Assembly (NCBI GenBank): GCA_029204225.1
Contig: CM055105.1
Location: forward strand, 11,624,404-11,688,403
Source of the DNA: Diphasiastrum complanatum
Taxonomy: Eukaryota > Streptophyta > Lycopodiopsida > Lycopodiales > Lycopodiaceae
Direction: 5' to 3'
Length of the DNA stretch: 64,000 nt
In this document: piece by piece, positions 46,111 through 57,115 of the stretch
Layout of the letters: every line of letters begins with the position of its first letter
Numbering within the stretch: the stretch's first letter is position 1
The notes under the pieces: model-generated
The model's database searches: none
What the model was told of the DNA's origin: nothing
Seen by the model: the letters and a program-made list of their open reading frames with translations, nothing else
Made by a program: the position numbers and the translations under genes

Positions 46111-46306
46111 GCGACAAAGAGGTGGCATGATTCAACGTTAGCGAAGATTATGAAGCTAACTGAAGAGGCACAACTTAATAGGCCAAAACTTCAAAGGTGG
46201 CTTGATGAATTTGGCGAGCATTATAGTAGGATTGTTGTAGTGGCCTCAATTGTCGTTGCTATAGTGGGTCCTCTCATATTCAAATGGCCTTTCATGTCCA
46301 ATGCAG
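46111..46306 (+). CDS. HMA1: HMA1-like exon 5: membrane segment 5
   Basis: After the TTTGCAG acceptor, the frame continues with RWHDSTLAKIMKLTEEAQ and RPKLQRWLDEFGEHYSR, closely matching HMA1. Then comes the hydrophobic IVVVASIVVAIVGPLIF. It ends at 46306 with one base over before GTGAGC. The first residues follow exon 4 in phase despite the 18.4 kb gap. Confidence 0.95.
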
Positions 46307-48242
46307 GTGAGCAAAAGCAATTTATATTCTGTTTAACACTGTACGACCTTTTTTTGAAAGGTGATTTTGTCTTGCACAGAATTCTCTTGTATTGGCTAGT
46401 GTTCCATTATTGACCATTTTGATCATATCTACAAATGATGTAGAATGCTACGTAAAACTTGCATATTATGAAGAAAAATGCGTTTATGAAGGAAAACCTA
46501 GTATATGTTTATGTAAGGTTGTGATTCGGCTTGTTATGAACACAATCACATATATTGACATCAATGAAGCACAAAGAGACAATATATGAAGAGCTTAAGC
46601 AACAATATGCTTAGAAATGAGTGTCTCTAATAGTCCGGTGAGGAACCCTGAAAGCAAGATCCAAATAATTAAAGGAAAGAAAGACATTCGGAGGGAAAAA
46701 AGTGTGCCCTCCTACAAGACCCCCACTTTAGATTATTAACTAATTAAAGTTGGGCCTTTCGCTAACATGAATGAAAAAGGGCCCTTTAGCCTATACATGA
46801 ATTAACGGGCCTGTGGCCAACATAATGATTGAATGGCAAGCTGTGAGGCATCAATATAATGTGAGAGATTAATAATAGTGCTAGATGGACCAAATCTCCA
46901 TAACACTCCTCCATTGAAAAAAGTTGCCCTCAATGTGGGCTTTTATAAAGTAGCATCTAGTAGGATTCAGGAACAACAAAGATGTCGAATATAGTCACTG
47001 TCGAATCCAAGCCACAAGATGTGCATATGCGGCGTGCGCATAAATAGTTGCATGATGAAGCCATGCTGAACTACAAAGCTGAATAAGAAAGTTGAAAGAG
47101 GTACATGAAGCTCTGTCAAAGTACATAGATAGCCCAAATGAACGCATCATGATACATGTTGCCGCCAAAGCTGCTATAAATGAAAATATCCCAAGCTAGT
47201 CATATGGCTCAAGGAAATTAGATAAAGACACAAGTAGCAGCACCAAGAACCCTACTCGATGCTATAAAGAATAGAACATTGTTGCGGTGAATAGGTAATA
47301 CTGTTGTATAAAGGAATGAAGAGGCAATCTACCATGCCAATCATAGGCTAGGAGTACTATGTGAAATGAAGAATCACAAACCAGGGAGATTCCAAGACCC
47401 TAAATGCTTGAGAGAAGTTGCAACATGTGGAACCATCATAAAAGTAGACCCCTTAATACAGAAGGATCTGTAGGAGGCAAGATAATGTATCATAGAAGAG
47501 GCACCACCACACTGCTGCTGCATGAAAGAAAGTTGTACATTAGCCCAAGCTACTCATAATAACCAGGAGGCATGCCAAGGAGTCGTAGGTAGTAGTGCTA
47601 TGGGAAATGTATCAATGTTCCAAGTGATCCATATGGACTAATAATGTGGATTACCATTATAAAGAATGTGAGCAAGTGTGTCACATGTAAGAAATAGAAC
47701 CAGAAATTGCATAGAAAACCAGTAGGATTGGATGGTAGAAACATATAAATAAGGAGTAGGAAAAGGTTTGCATAAAAACAATGTGGTATATATGGTCATA
47801 TGAGATCTCGTGTTCTCACTAGAAAAATGATAAGCAATGGCTCAACAAGGAGTGTAGGAAGCAGGGAAGAATTTGAAGGGACTTGGCCCAAGACTGTGGA
47901 ACCATCTGGAACATCAACAACTGGTGCTGTAACTGAAGTATTAAGAAAGCCATATGGTGCTCGAACTCAAACAAGGACCATAAGCGACCTGCTACCACAT
48001 GCTAAGGAAAGGCTTTGGTGCCACATAAAAATGGAATCCATACCAGTTGAATGATCAAGATAGCACTAGCAATGATACATATCTGATGCCAAACCAATGT
48101 GATAGACCATGCATACCTTTATTTTTGTGCCAGATTGTTACATTATCTGCAGCAAAAGAGGCTTTCGGATCGTAGATTTCTTGACTTATTCAGTTTTCTT
48201 TAATTTATGGGCTTTCTCATCTTAAGTGTGTTTTGGATGCAG
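46307..48242 (+). other. HMA1-like intron 5
   Basis: A 1.9 kb intron, GT-AG. The stretch at about 46700-47800 has the look of an old repeat (GGGCCCTTTAGCC motifs), but no coding domain can be named. Confidence 0.8.
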
Positions 48243-48355
48243 GAACTCGTGGCTCAGTCTACAGAGCGCTTGGTCTTATGGTAGCGGCGTCGCCATGTGC
48301 CCTTGCAGTCACTCCTTTGGCTTATGCCACTGCAATCAGTGCCTGTGCAAACAAG
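48243..48355 (+). CDS. HMA1: HMA1-like exon 6: SPC metal-binding motif
   Basis: Two bases complete a Gly codon with exon 5, then TRGSVYRALGLMVAASPCAL follows. The SPC motif in the membrane is the HMA1-type replacement of the CPC motif of other heavy-metal ATPases and is expected to bind the transported ion. It ends ACANK at a GTATGT donor (48356) in phase 0. Confidence 0.95.
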
Positions 48356-49306
48356 GTATGTAGGATCATTTGTAAGTTCAAGTTTGAAACAACCACCTAC
48401 TTGTGACCGTCCTTGAATTTTGTTCTATCATCGACAAACAGCTTTACCTGCACTAAAGTACACTATGCAGCTTATTTTGAGCAATCAGAGAACAATGGAT
48501 TATAATAAGTATGGTCAGCCTAGGCCTACTGAGTCAGCATGGAAAAATTTAATAGCAATTGCTTGCTTGGTTGCATGTTTATTCTTTTATGCACATTGTC
48601 CTGATTAAGAAAAGCCAAGATTTCCATAAAAACCTTGTTCATTAGCTCAAGAAAAGCATAACAAATTGGTATTGCATGGTACCACCTGTACTTAATAACA
48701 ACTTAAACAGTAGAAGTTAGGCTTTTGATCACCCTTTTAGCAATCAAAGTGGCACTTATTCAGAGCTGAAAAATTCTAGTGGTGGCATTCTGTAAATTAT
48801 AGTTCTTGCTTCAGTTTTGGATTCTGACATGTAGTTTCTCTTTTAGACGAATGTCAACAGCCAGATTCAAAATTGAACCATGTCCTTATTGCTCTGTTCA
48901 TCACAATTTGGCTACATGTATTGATTTTATTCGTTCATTTGTCAGTATTCTCAAATAGTAGACTTGTTGGCTGGGACAAGATGTATTCAGTCTAGAAATC
49001 TTTGCACTTGTGATCATGAGAGATAACACGAGTCTGTTCGTACCGAGGCATGTGAATGGCTTCAACCAGCAAGGTTTTTGAACCATTCAAAAGGCAAGCT
49101 TATTTTTTACTTGGAAGTTTTTTCCAATGATTTTGGCAAAGTGACATGTTCAAAGAAAGATGTCAGTTTCTTAGTTCCAATTGTATTGAGTCGATGCACC
49201 CAAAAAGCTTCATAGGACCTTCATGATATTGTCTGGTAAAATACATCTAGCAGAATATATTTTGGCACTTTCCTTTTTACCGAGGTGTGATGTGATTGGG
49301 TTGCAG
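48356..49306 (+). other. HMA1-like intron 6
   Basis: A 951-base AT-rich intron, GT-AG, without a recognised mobile element. Confidence 0.85.
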
Positions 49307-49551
49307 GGTATTCTATTGAAAGGAGGGCAAGCCTTAGATGCTCTTTCTGTGTGTGATACCATTGCATTTGACAAGACAGGTACTCTCACAACGGGAAAGC
49401 TTGTGTGTAAGGCCATTGAACCCATATATGGCCATTTCCTTCCAAGATTTAAGAATTCAAGCAGTGCTCTTTGTTGCAATCCTACATGTGAGATAGAGGC
49501 TCTTGCTGTAGCAGCTGCTATGGAGAAAGGAGCTACACATCCAATAGCACG
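49307..49551 (+). CDS. HMA1: HMA1-like exon 7: DKTGT phosphorylation site
   Basis: The exon encodes GILLKGGQALDAL, then TIAFDKTGTLTTG, whose Asp is phosphorylated in the transport cycle. CKAIEPIYGH and CNPTCEIEALAVAAAMEKG follow. The last segment THPIAR carries the His-Pro pair of the nucleotide-binding domain in P1B-ATPases. It ends with two bases of an Arg codon at 49551. Confidence 0.96.
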
Positions 49552-49683
49552 GTAACTATTGTGCTTGATTATGTTAAAAAATAGTCAATCAGTGGAACTC
49601 CACCATAAAGATATTGAAGCAGTAACAGAACAATTTGTCACCCCACTGAACCTAACTTTAGGGAGACTTGTTCACTAGGGCAG

Positions 49684-49789
49684 GGCACTTCTGGAGCATA
49701 GTGAAGGGAAAAAGCTACCGGCGGTTGTCATCGACAATTTTGAGTCTACACCTGGAAAAGGACTCACTGCTGTAGTGACCAGTCCTAAG
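49684..49789 (+). CDS. HMA1: HMA1-like exon 8: nucleotide-binding domain
   Basis: After a 132-base intron (49552-49683), one base completes the Arg codon. The exon then encodes ALLEHSEGKKLPAV and STPGKGLTAVV, matching the ATP-binding domain (the GxG turn is in GKGLTA). It ends at AAG/GTAATC (49789), phase 0. Confidence 0.93.
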
Positions 49790-50227
49790 GTAATCAATTA
49801 AACTGTTGGCTGAGTATTCCTTTGACAGTAAGAATGGGAAATGATTTGTGCGCTTATCCTACGGTTTGAGTTCAACAGCTCCCAAGGAATGAACCTGAGC
49901 AATAAACGTTCACCTTACAAAAGTCTTTTCTTATTGAGAACCTTAACCTTAATCAAGAATATATGAAAGCTACTACCCTTAGGATCTTGACTGTCCTTAC
50001 AATGTTCCGGGCCAGGATGTGAACTGTGCTCAACATGATATCACGTATCAAATTGCGCTTTTTGATGCTACTAGTTTGAAGTCATCATTTGTATGGTTTA
50101 TAATCTGATTATTGTTGGTTTTAGGTTCTAAGATAGAACCTGCTTGTGAAGTTTGCAAACTTAGGATGACATTCTTATCAATTGTTATTAATAGAATCTT
50201 ACGTCTTTTGGCAAAATACTCAATTCT

Positions 50228-50520
50228 CTAATTGCCGATAATGATTTTTTCTTTTACAAAATGATGAGCCACATCAATATGCTTGCTCCTTGCATGAAAG
50301 ACTGGATTATTTGCAAGAGCCTGAGCAAAAATGTTATCATTCTTGATAATTGGTAAATCTTCATCTGCATAACACTTTAGCTCCAAAAGTAGCCTTTTGA
50401 TCCATAAAACCTCCTTTGTTGTGGTTGTAAGAGATTTGTATTCAGCTTCACAGGATGATAAGGAAATAGTTGCCTGCTTCTTTGATAGCCAAGAAACCAA
50501 ATTACCTCCAAGAAATATAG
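50228..50520 (-). pseudogene. Copia RNase H C-terminal fragment
   Basis: The minus strand encodes SWLSKKQATISLSSCEAEY, WIKRLLLELK and RSKHIDVAHHFVKEKI, the last third of copia RNase H. No LTR could be placed beside it. Confidence 0.88.
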
Positions 50521-51189
50521 TGTAAGCACGTGTGGATAGAGGTATTCATGCTAAAAAATCATCAAAAATACACTAATTTTTGGTGTTTTGAGCCCCCTAA
50601 TGGTGTCTAATCCCTTCCAGAAAGTAATCAGTCAAGTTGTTTATTGGAATTTTTTTGATGTTGGTTTGATTTTGGTCAAGGGTTCAGTATTGTCTCATCA
50701 AAAGTAAGAGGAGAAAATGGATTGTAGAGAGCTGAATAGTCACAAAGGTGTGTTATATGAATTTTAGCTCGATAGCATCATAGCACAAAAAAGTGAATTG
50801 TTCTGCAGGAAGGAAACCTTACCCAAGCAAAGTTACTAGCAATACTATGATGACCTTCCGAAGGAGAAACCTTGGCTTTACCAAGGTCAAATCAAAGCTA
50901 GTCCTGGACAGGCTAGACTTGAATTTAATCAGTCATATGAAGGAGGGCCCATCTCTTCTATTTGAAATCTTGTCGTATATTCATGATACATTTAAAATTA
51001 ATGTTTGGAATGGGAAGTTTAGTACTTTTTACAACATGCATATAGTTGAATTGCAGGACAGAAGTGTACAAAAATTTGGGATTAGAAGATTGTACAATTG
51101 CATATAACTTTACAACTGGACAAGCTAAATTATGAGATCACTGGGTTGGGTTGCCTCGTAGATGGAGCATGGAACATAAGATTGAGCTT

Positions 51190-51690
51190 GTTCCGGGGGG
51201 AATTCATATTTATAGACTCTCCCTATGAGGGGATGTGTCCTATGGAAGAGGATGAGGTGAAAAAGATTCTGGAGGAATACCTTACGTTAGGATACTTTAG
51301 GCCCAGCTACTCACATATTTTAGGCCTAGCTACTCGCCCATCCTGCTGATTAAGAAAGAGGATGATCTTTCTGAATGTGTGTACATTGTCATGGTCTTAA
51401 TAAGATTATGCTCGAAAACAGGTATCCAATGCCACAAATCCATGATGTGCTTGATCTGTTGCAAGGAGCAACCTTTTTCAATGAAATTGAACTTAGGAGT
51501 CACTATCATTTTTTTTTGAGCATGATCTGGATATCTTGAGTTTCTAGTAATTTCGTTTGGGCTAACTATCACACCAATAATGTTCATGATGCTTGTGAAT
51601 GATATCTTTAGAGATTGCCAGGGAAAGTCTTTTATAGACTTTATTGATAATATTCTCTTGTATAATAAGGCGGTTTTAAACCTAGAGTTC
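51190..51690 (+). pseudogene. Gypsy RT fragment, heavily decayed
   Basis: Broken frames read parts of gypsy RT: EDEVKKILEEYLTLGYFRPS, a conserved PMPQIHDVLDLLQGATFF segment (about 51427-51480) and FIDFIDNILLYNK, a changed form of the YxDD region (about 51632-51670). At least four frameshifts are needed. Confidence 0.8.
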
Positions 51691-52507
51691 ACCTTCGGAC
51701 TGTCTTGTCAAGCTGTGTACAACTCGTATTGAGTACCTCAAGGTGATGGTAGGGAGGTACAATTGATCTAACCAAAGTAGTTGTATCAAGGAGTTGCCAA
51801 ATCTACATACCAGTGTTGCAGCGAATTGTGATTCGCTGGCAATCGTGCTTCGCGAATTGCGATCCCAGCGAATTGCGATTGGCTGAAGAGAATCGATCTT
51901 CAAAAAAAATAAATTAGAGTCATGAATATTTGGTGCGCCATTTCTTCCCATACTTTCATGCGTAGCTACAGTGTGAAATCAGTGTGCACTGAAACCAAAC
52001 ATCTGCATCCAGGCCACGTTGCTTCACTGATGATTATTACATTGCAGATTTAGACAAGCAGATTCCAAGAGGATCACAGAAAATAGATGAAGTGTCTCAG
52101 ATGCAAACATATGTAAAAAAAGAAAATGATTCTCTAAATCCTAAAAAAATCTGCGAATTGCAGTTGCGAAGATTTGTGGTTCCAACGATGCTACATTCAT
52201 AGGTGAGTTGTGGTCTTCCCTAGGTTTCTGCAATCATATCAAAATATTACTAGAGTAAGCTGGGATGAAGAGGTTCATGACAATTTTCAGGCTTTGAAGT
52301 AGGCAGGAGCTACTACACCAGCGCTCCAAAAGCCTGTTAAGTTACTAGCCAAAAAGCTCCTCCAAAAAATACCTAGCGTCGCACAATTTTCAACTCAAAT
52401 CTCAAGTAGGCTAGAAGTAGCACAACAAATTCTTTTTCAAGTCTCAAGCTTAAGTGAAACAAAATGCTCATTAAGATGGTGCTTATGGGTAATTTGAAGA
52501 GGGTGAT

Positions 52508-52840
52508 ATGGTCTTTCTACCAGCGCCTTCTAAATTTATCTTAATGCAAATAGATAAATGTGAAAAGCTTTCACCTAGATTTTGTGGAATGTGGGAGATT
52601 ATCAAGAAAGTCAGTGGCGTAGCTTATAAGTTAGGGATACCAGAAGGTTGTAAAGTGTATCTAGATTTTCGTGTTAGCCGCTTGAAGAAATGCTTACATG
52701 AGAGGGATAACTTGTTAGGATTCCTCGTTGCATTTAAAGAAAAATTTGTCTCGGATCATGGACCTATGCACATAGTAGATAGGAGACAAAGGTGGGTGAG
52801 AATTTGCATTTGGTTCCTTGGAAAGGACTACCTATCATAG
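52508..52840 (+). pseudogene. Gypsy integrase C-terminus
   Basis: The frame encodes KLSPRFCGMWEIIKKV, YKLGIPEGCKVY and VSRLKKCLHERDN, the integrase C-terminal part of a chromovirus. Only the first part of a possible chromodomain follows. It probably belongs with the RT fragment at 51190-51690, which would make this a deleted element. Bases 51700-52500 between them carry repeated CGAATTGCGAT motifs (about 51825-51880). Confidence 0.75.
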
Positions 52841-54172
52841 ATGCTACACGGGATGATCATCGTACATTACAATAATTATACCTAGATTGTCATTGAGCAA
52901 TGACTTTTTGAAAGTGAGAAGGAATGTTAGGGCCCACTAATAGGTCGATGATAGCCTTGAAGGGCAAAGGTCAATGACAACAATGTTGATCGACAACTAA
53001 CCTGGGCACCCAACATTTGATCAGGATGGGTGTGTCACCATTAGTGACCAGGTGTGCCCACAATAGAATATACTTAGCAAGGCTGGCCAGCCTAGGTTCA
53101 CAAGCTAGAGACTAAAGGGAGTGTTGCAAACATATTTTCCAACATTGATTGATGTTTTTAGTTAGTTTGTTTGTATGTGGATGCTTTCCTTTGGAAATTC
53201 ACCGTTGTGTTCTTAACTTGGCAAATTCCTATCACTCAAGATTATGAACTTTGAGAGTCCATACAATCTCACCATGTTTAGGTTAGACAACTCAACTGAT
53301 GGTAGAATCTTTATTCTAGCCTAACAACAATAGCAAGGGCCATCTTATTCAAGCGATCCACTACTATCAACTTGCTAGAGTCTAATCTCTCTTGGGTCCT
53401 TGGTGGACCAATTTCAATATCGAGGCTAGTTTTGCCTTGTTCTTTCCATGTATAATTTTGAAAAAAGAAGTGTTTTTGAGAATGAGCGTGCATGTTTTGA
53501 GCAGTATGGTTGATTGGTCAGAGAAGACACAAGTAATGATTTTGGCTAGTTTTTTTATCTTATGATTTTTGTATGGCGACACTTCAATATATCCTCCCTC
53601 TTAATTCTTGTCATCCTCATTCAACACATGTCAAATCGAACAATACTTCCATCAAGTCCAATACCAATACGAAAAGGAGTCACTTGAAAAATATAACATG
53701 TTTTGGTAGGAGAAAGTGTAATCACTACAAAACTAGTCTAAGCTTGTGCGATTTCTTGAAAGGTCCGTAATAGTGACGAGCGAGCTTCTCTGTTTGGGCC
53801 CGTGTACAAATATGTGGTGAGCAAAATAGGCACAAAAATACAACATGCTCGTCAAACTCTACAACATTTTACATGTGTTGGTCCTAATGTAAATGTCCTA
53901 CTGGCTAGCTAATAGTCTCATCGATCATCAGCATTAAATAGAGCCGCTATAGTCACTTAAGCATCCTAAACCCTAGTGGTATACTTGATGAAGCTAGCAT
54001 TTAGCTATGTGTACATAAGAAAAGTGAAATTGTTGCTAACAAAGCTCTTATAGTAGACTTGCCTAAACATAAGTGATAACCCTAATCTTAGCCAATAGAC
54101 AACACAAAATGCCTCAATTAGTCCTCTAGTGTCTTGTTAAAAACCTCCTTATCTATCTAAGGGATGCCCATC

Positions 54173-54552
54173 TGTTGAAGAGTAGCTAAGCATTAGTTAA
54201 GTTGTACATAACTCATGGGGCATGTTTTAATTAAATGCATGAGACCCTCCCTTTTGTTAAGTTATGTAGATTAGTGCAAGTGGCCCACTTGGCCAAGTAG
54301 CTCACTCCTATGGTTGACACCTAGACTTTCCATGCATGTAAAGGAGGTGCTTGCCTCACAAGGGATTTGGAGGACCCACGCCCTCCTCTCTCTCTCTCTA
54401 GCAATTCATTTCTTCTTGAGACTTTTGAGTTTGTGAATGCTCATGCAATTCTCCTTGTGTGTGATATTTCCATAGCCAAGTTTTCTCAAGCTTTCATAGT
54501 TGATCTAGCATTTGAGTTAAGATACTCCATAGCTAGGTCTTGTAAATCTTCA
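54173..54552 (+). repeat. Copia 5' LTR
   Basis: 380 bases, TGTTGAAGAG to AATCTTCA. It lacks a 22-base segment (starting ATGCCTATTTTACC) present in the 3' LTR just after GAAGAGTA. Otherwise only a few differences are seen. A short CT run lies near 54390. Confidence 0.95.
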
Positions 54553-55021
54553 TGGTATCAGAGCAGGTTGTCTAGCCTGTGAGTCTGAGAGTGAGAGAAA
54601 CTTCAGTGCTTAGATTCTTGAGAAGATTCTTATCTTCTACAAGCACCTCAATCTTGAAAGAGGGAGCATTTGATCTACAGGTGTCAGATCAGGTGGAGTC
54701 TTGCACTGTTGGAGAGCTATTGGCAAGGGGAGTGGGATGATCCAAAAACTTTCTAAATCTGGCTAAGTTTTGGGGAGTCTTTCTGGAGGAGCTTACACAA
54801 AAGTAGGGCGCACTTTCTGTAGGGGCTTCTGGTTTCTGTTCCAGTGGAGCCTAGTGCTTGTGCTAGTGAGGCCACACCAAGTGGCAAAGACAAAAGCAGG
54901 AGCTGAAGGGTTGCCTTGAAGTGGCTACATACCCTAGTTTGGGGTTAAACCCTTGTTGCTGGAAGCTGTTCTTTTCTGATCTTTTTCAAGTTGAGCTTCT
55001 GTTTTAAGCACAGATTTTAGC

Positions 55022-56578
55022 ATGGCAAGTCTTGGGGAGAGTTTGCTGGGTGAATCTAGCAAACTAGATGGCACAAACTACAGAGTGTGGAAGTTCAAGA
55101 TAGCCAATATCTTGATGGATAAGAATTGCTGGGAGGTCATGACAGGTACAAAACCTGTACCAACATCTGATCCTGAATTGAAGGACTACATGAACAGGAG
55201 ACATAAAGCTCATAGGATAATCAATCTTTCTGTCAAGGACAATATTATTCCTCACATTTGCAATGCAAGGGATGCAGCTGATGCTTGGACAATTCTGAAG
55301 TCTATGTTTGAAACAGTGGATTCAGCCAAGCTGGTGTATTTGCAAAACAGGTTACATACTCTCAAGATGGAAGCAGGTGCAACAATTGGTGATCATATTA
55401 CAAAGGTCAAGGACCTATTGGATCAGCTTGCTTCAGTTGGAGAGAAAGTAAGTGACAGGAGTATTGTTCCCATAGTCTTGAACAGCTTGTCATTCAACTA
55501 TCAAGACTATGTGATGTCCCTTTCTGCTAGGGAGAAACTCCCAACCTTTGGGGAGTTATGTGGTCTTCTTTTACAGGAGGAGATGAGAAGGAAGAATCTT
55601 TCTGAAAGGGAAGATAATCCAGAGCTTGCATTTGCTTCTAAGAAGAAGCAAAACTTTCAGAAGAAAGGCAAAGGCAAAAAGAAGAACTCAAAGCAAAGCT
55701 TGGAGCAGCAGGTGTCCAAGTTACAGGTTGGAGAGGAGTCAAGCACCAATTCCTCATCTACACCCAAGAGGAAGGGCAACTGCAACTATTGTGGTAAGTA
55801 TGGGCATTTTGCTTTTGAATGCAGGAAGAAGCAAAGTGATCAGAAGAAGGGAAAGAACCAGCAGAGTCACTTTGTTGACAAAGTTGCAGAGGAGGAGCAA
55901 TCTGGTGTGCTTGAGCTATTCACCGCAGCCCTATCATCTGAATCCACATTTGGTGGATGGTACATTGATTCTGGAGCCTCAAAGCACATGACACCTCATA
56001 GAGATTGGTTCAGCACCTATGAGGAGACAGAAGATGGCCAGCATGTTTGCCTTGGAGATAATTCTACACGTATGGTGAGGGGCAAAGGCACAGTTGCAAT
56101 ACAGCTATCATCAGGTGAGGTGAAGGAAATTAAAAGTGTGTTGCATGTACCAGGGTTGGCTAAGAACTTGTTATCTGTTGGTGCCATTACCAAACAGAAC
56201 ATGGTGGTAGAGTTTAATGATTCTAAATGTTTGGTAAAAGACAAAGATCAGAACTTCAAAGTGGTAGCCAAGGGAATGCAAGAAGGAGGTCTTTACAAGC
56301 TTTTCACAACCATTCCTAGCCAAGAGGCCTTGTCTGTAAGAGATACTAATCGGGACAAGCTTTGGCATGAGAGATATGGTCATTTGAGTTACAAAAGTTT
56401 GCAAGTTTTGAACAGGCACAAAATGGTAGTAGATCTTCCTAGCATTAAGTCTTCTTCAGATACATGTGAGGCTTGTGCATTAGGGAAGCAACAGAGGAAA
56501 AAGTTTCCAAAGGAGAAAGCTACCAGGGCCAAGGGCATTCTTGAACTTGTGCATTCAGATTTATGCGGTCCCATGTAG
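55022..56578 (+). pseudogene. Copia gag, protease and start of integrase
   Basis: 518 codons from ATG 55022. In order: gag domain (LDGTNYRVWKFKIANIL, about residues 17-33; LKSMFETV; LHTLKMEAG), a lysine-rich linker, a CCHC knuckle CNYCGKYGHFAFEC (about residue 257), protease WYIDSGASKHMTPH (about residue 317), pre-integrase LWHERYGHLSY and CEACALGK, then the first integrase catalytic Asp in HSDLCGP. It stops at a TAG (56576-56578) where the reading would otherwise continue in the same frame into integrase. The family normally has one long gag-pol frame, so this is a nonsense change. Confidence 0.94.
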
Positions 56579-57115
56579 GTCAAATCAGCAGGGGGGGCAT
56601 ACTATCTCATGACCTTCGTAGATGATTTCTCTCGGAAGGTATGGGTCTATTTTCTGAAACTGAAATCTGAAGCGTTCAAATACTTCAAACAGTGGAAAGC
56701 TATGGTGGAAAACCACACAGGAAAGAGGTTAAAGACTCTCAGGTCAGATAAGGGTGGTGAGTATATTTCTGATGAGTTCAAAGATCTTTGCAAAGCATGT
56801 GGGATAAAGAGACAGTTTACTGCTCCACATACACCGCAGCAAAACGGCGTGGCTGAGCGGAAAAACAGGTCTATAGTTGAGTGTGCGAGGAGCATGCTCA
56901 AGGCAAAGGGGTTGCCAAATTCCTTTTGGGCAGAAGCGGTAGCAACTGCTGTTTTTCTATTGCATAGAAGTCCAACCAAAGCAGTTGAAGGAATCACGCC
57001 AGAAGAGGCATATAGTGGCAACAAGCCCAAAGTGGGCAGCCTTCGAGTATTGGGTGTACAGCATATGCACATATACCAAAGGACTTGTGGAAGAAACTTG
57101 ATGCAAAATCCGTAA
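56579..57115 (+). pseudogene. Copia integrase core
   Basis: The frame from 56579 encodes YYLMTFVDDFSRKVWVYF, RSDKGGEYISDEF (second catalytic Asp) and TPQQNGVAERKNRS (catalytic Glu). Near 57053 the frame changes and the real reading continues in the frame of the next segment, so a single-base deletion is likely. Without both changes the polyprotein would be continuous. Confidence 0.92.

Noticed and set aside
47800-48054. 84-codon ORF in HMA1 intron 5
   Set aside because: No domain, no neighbouring signals and low-complexity content; probably chance.
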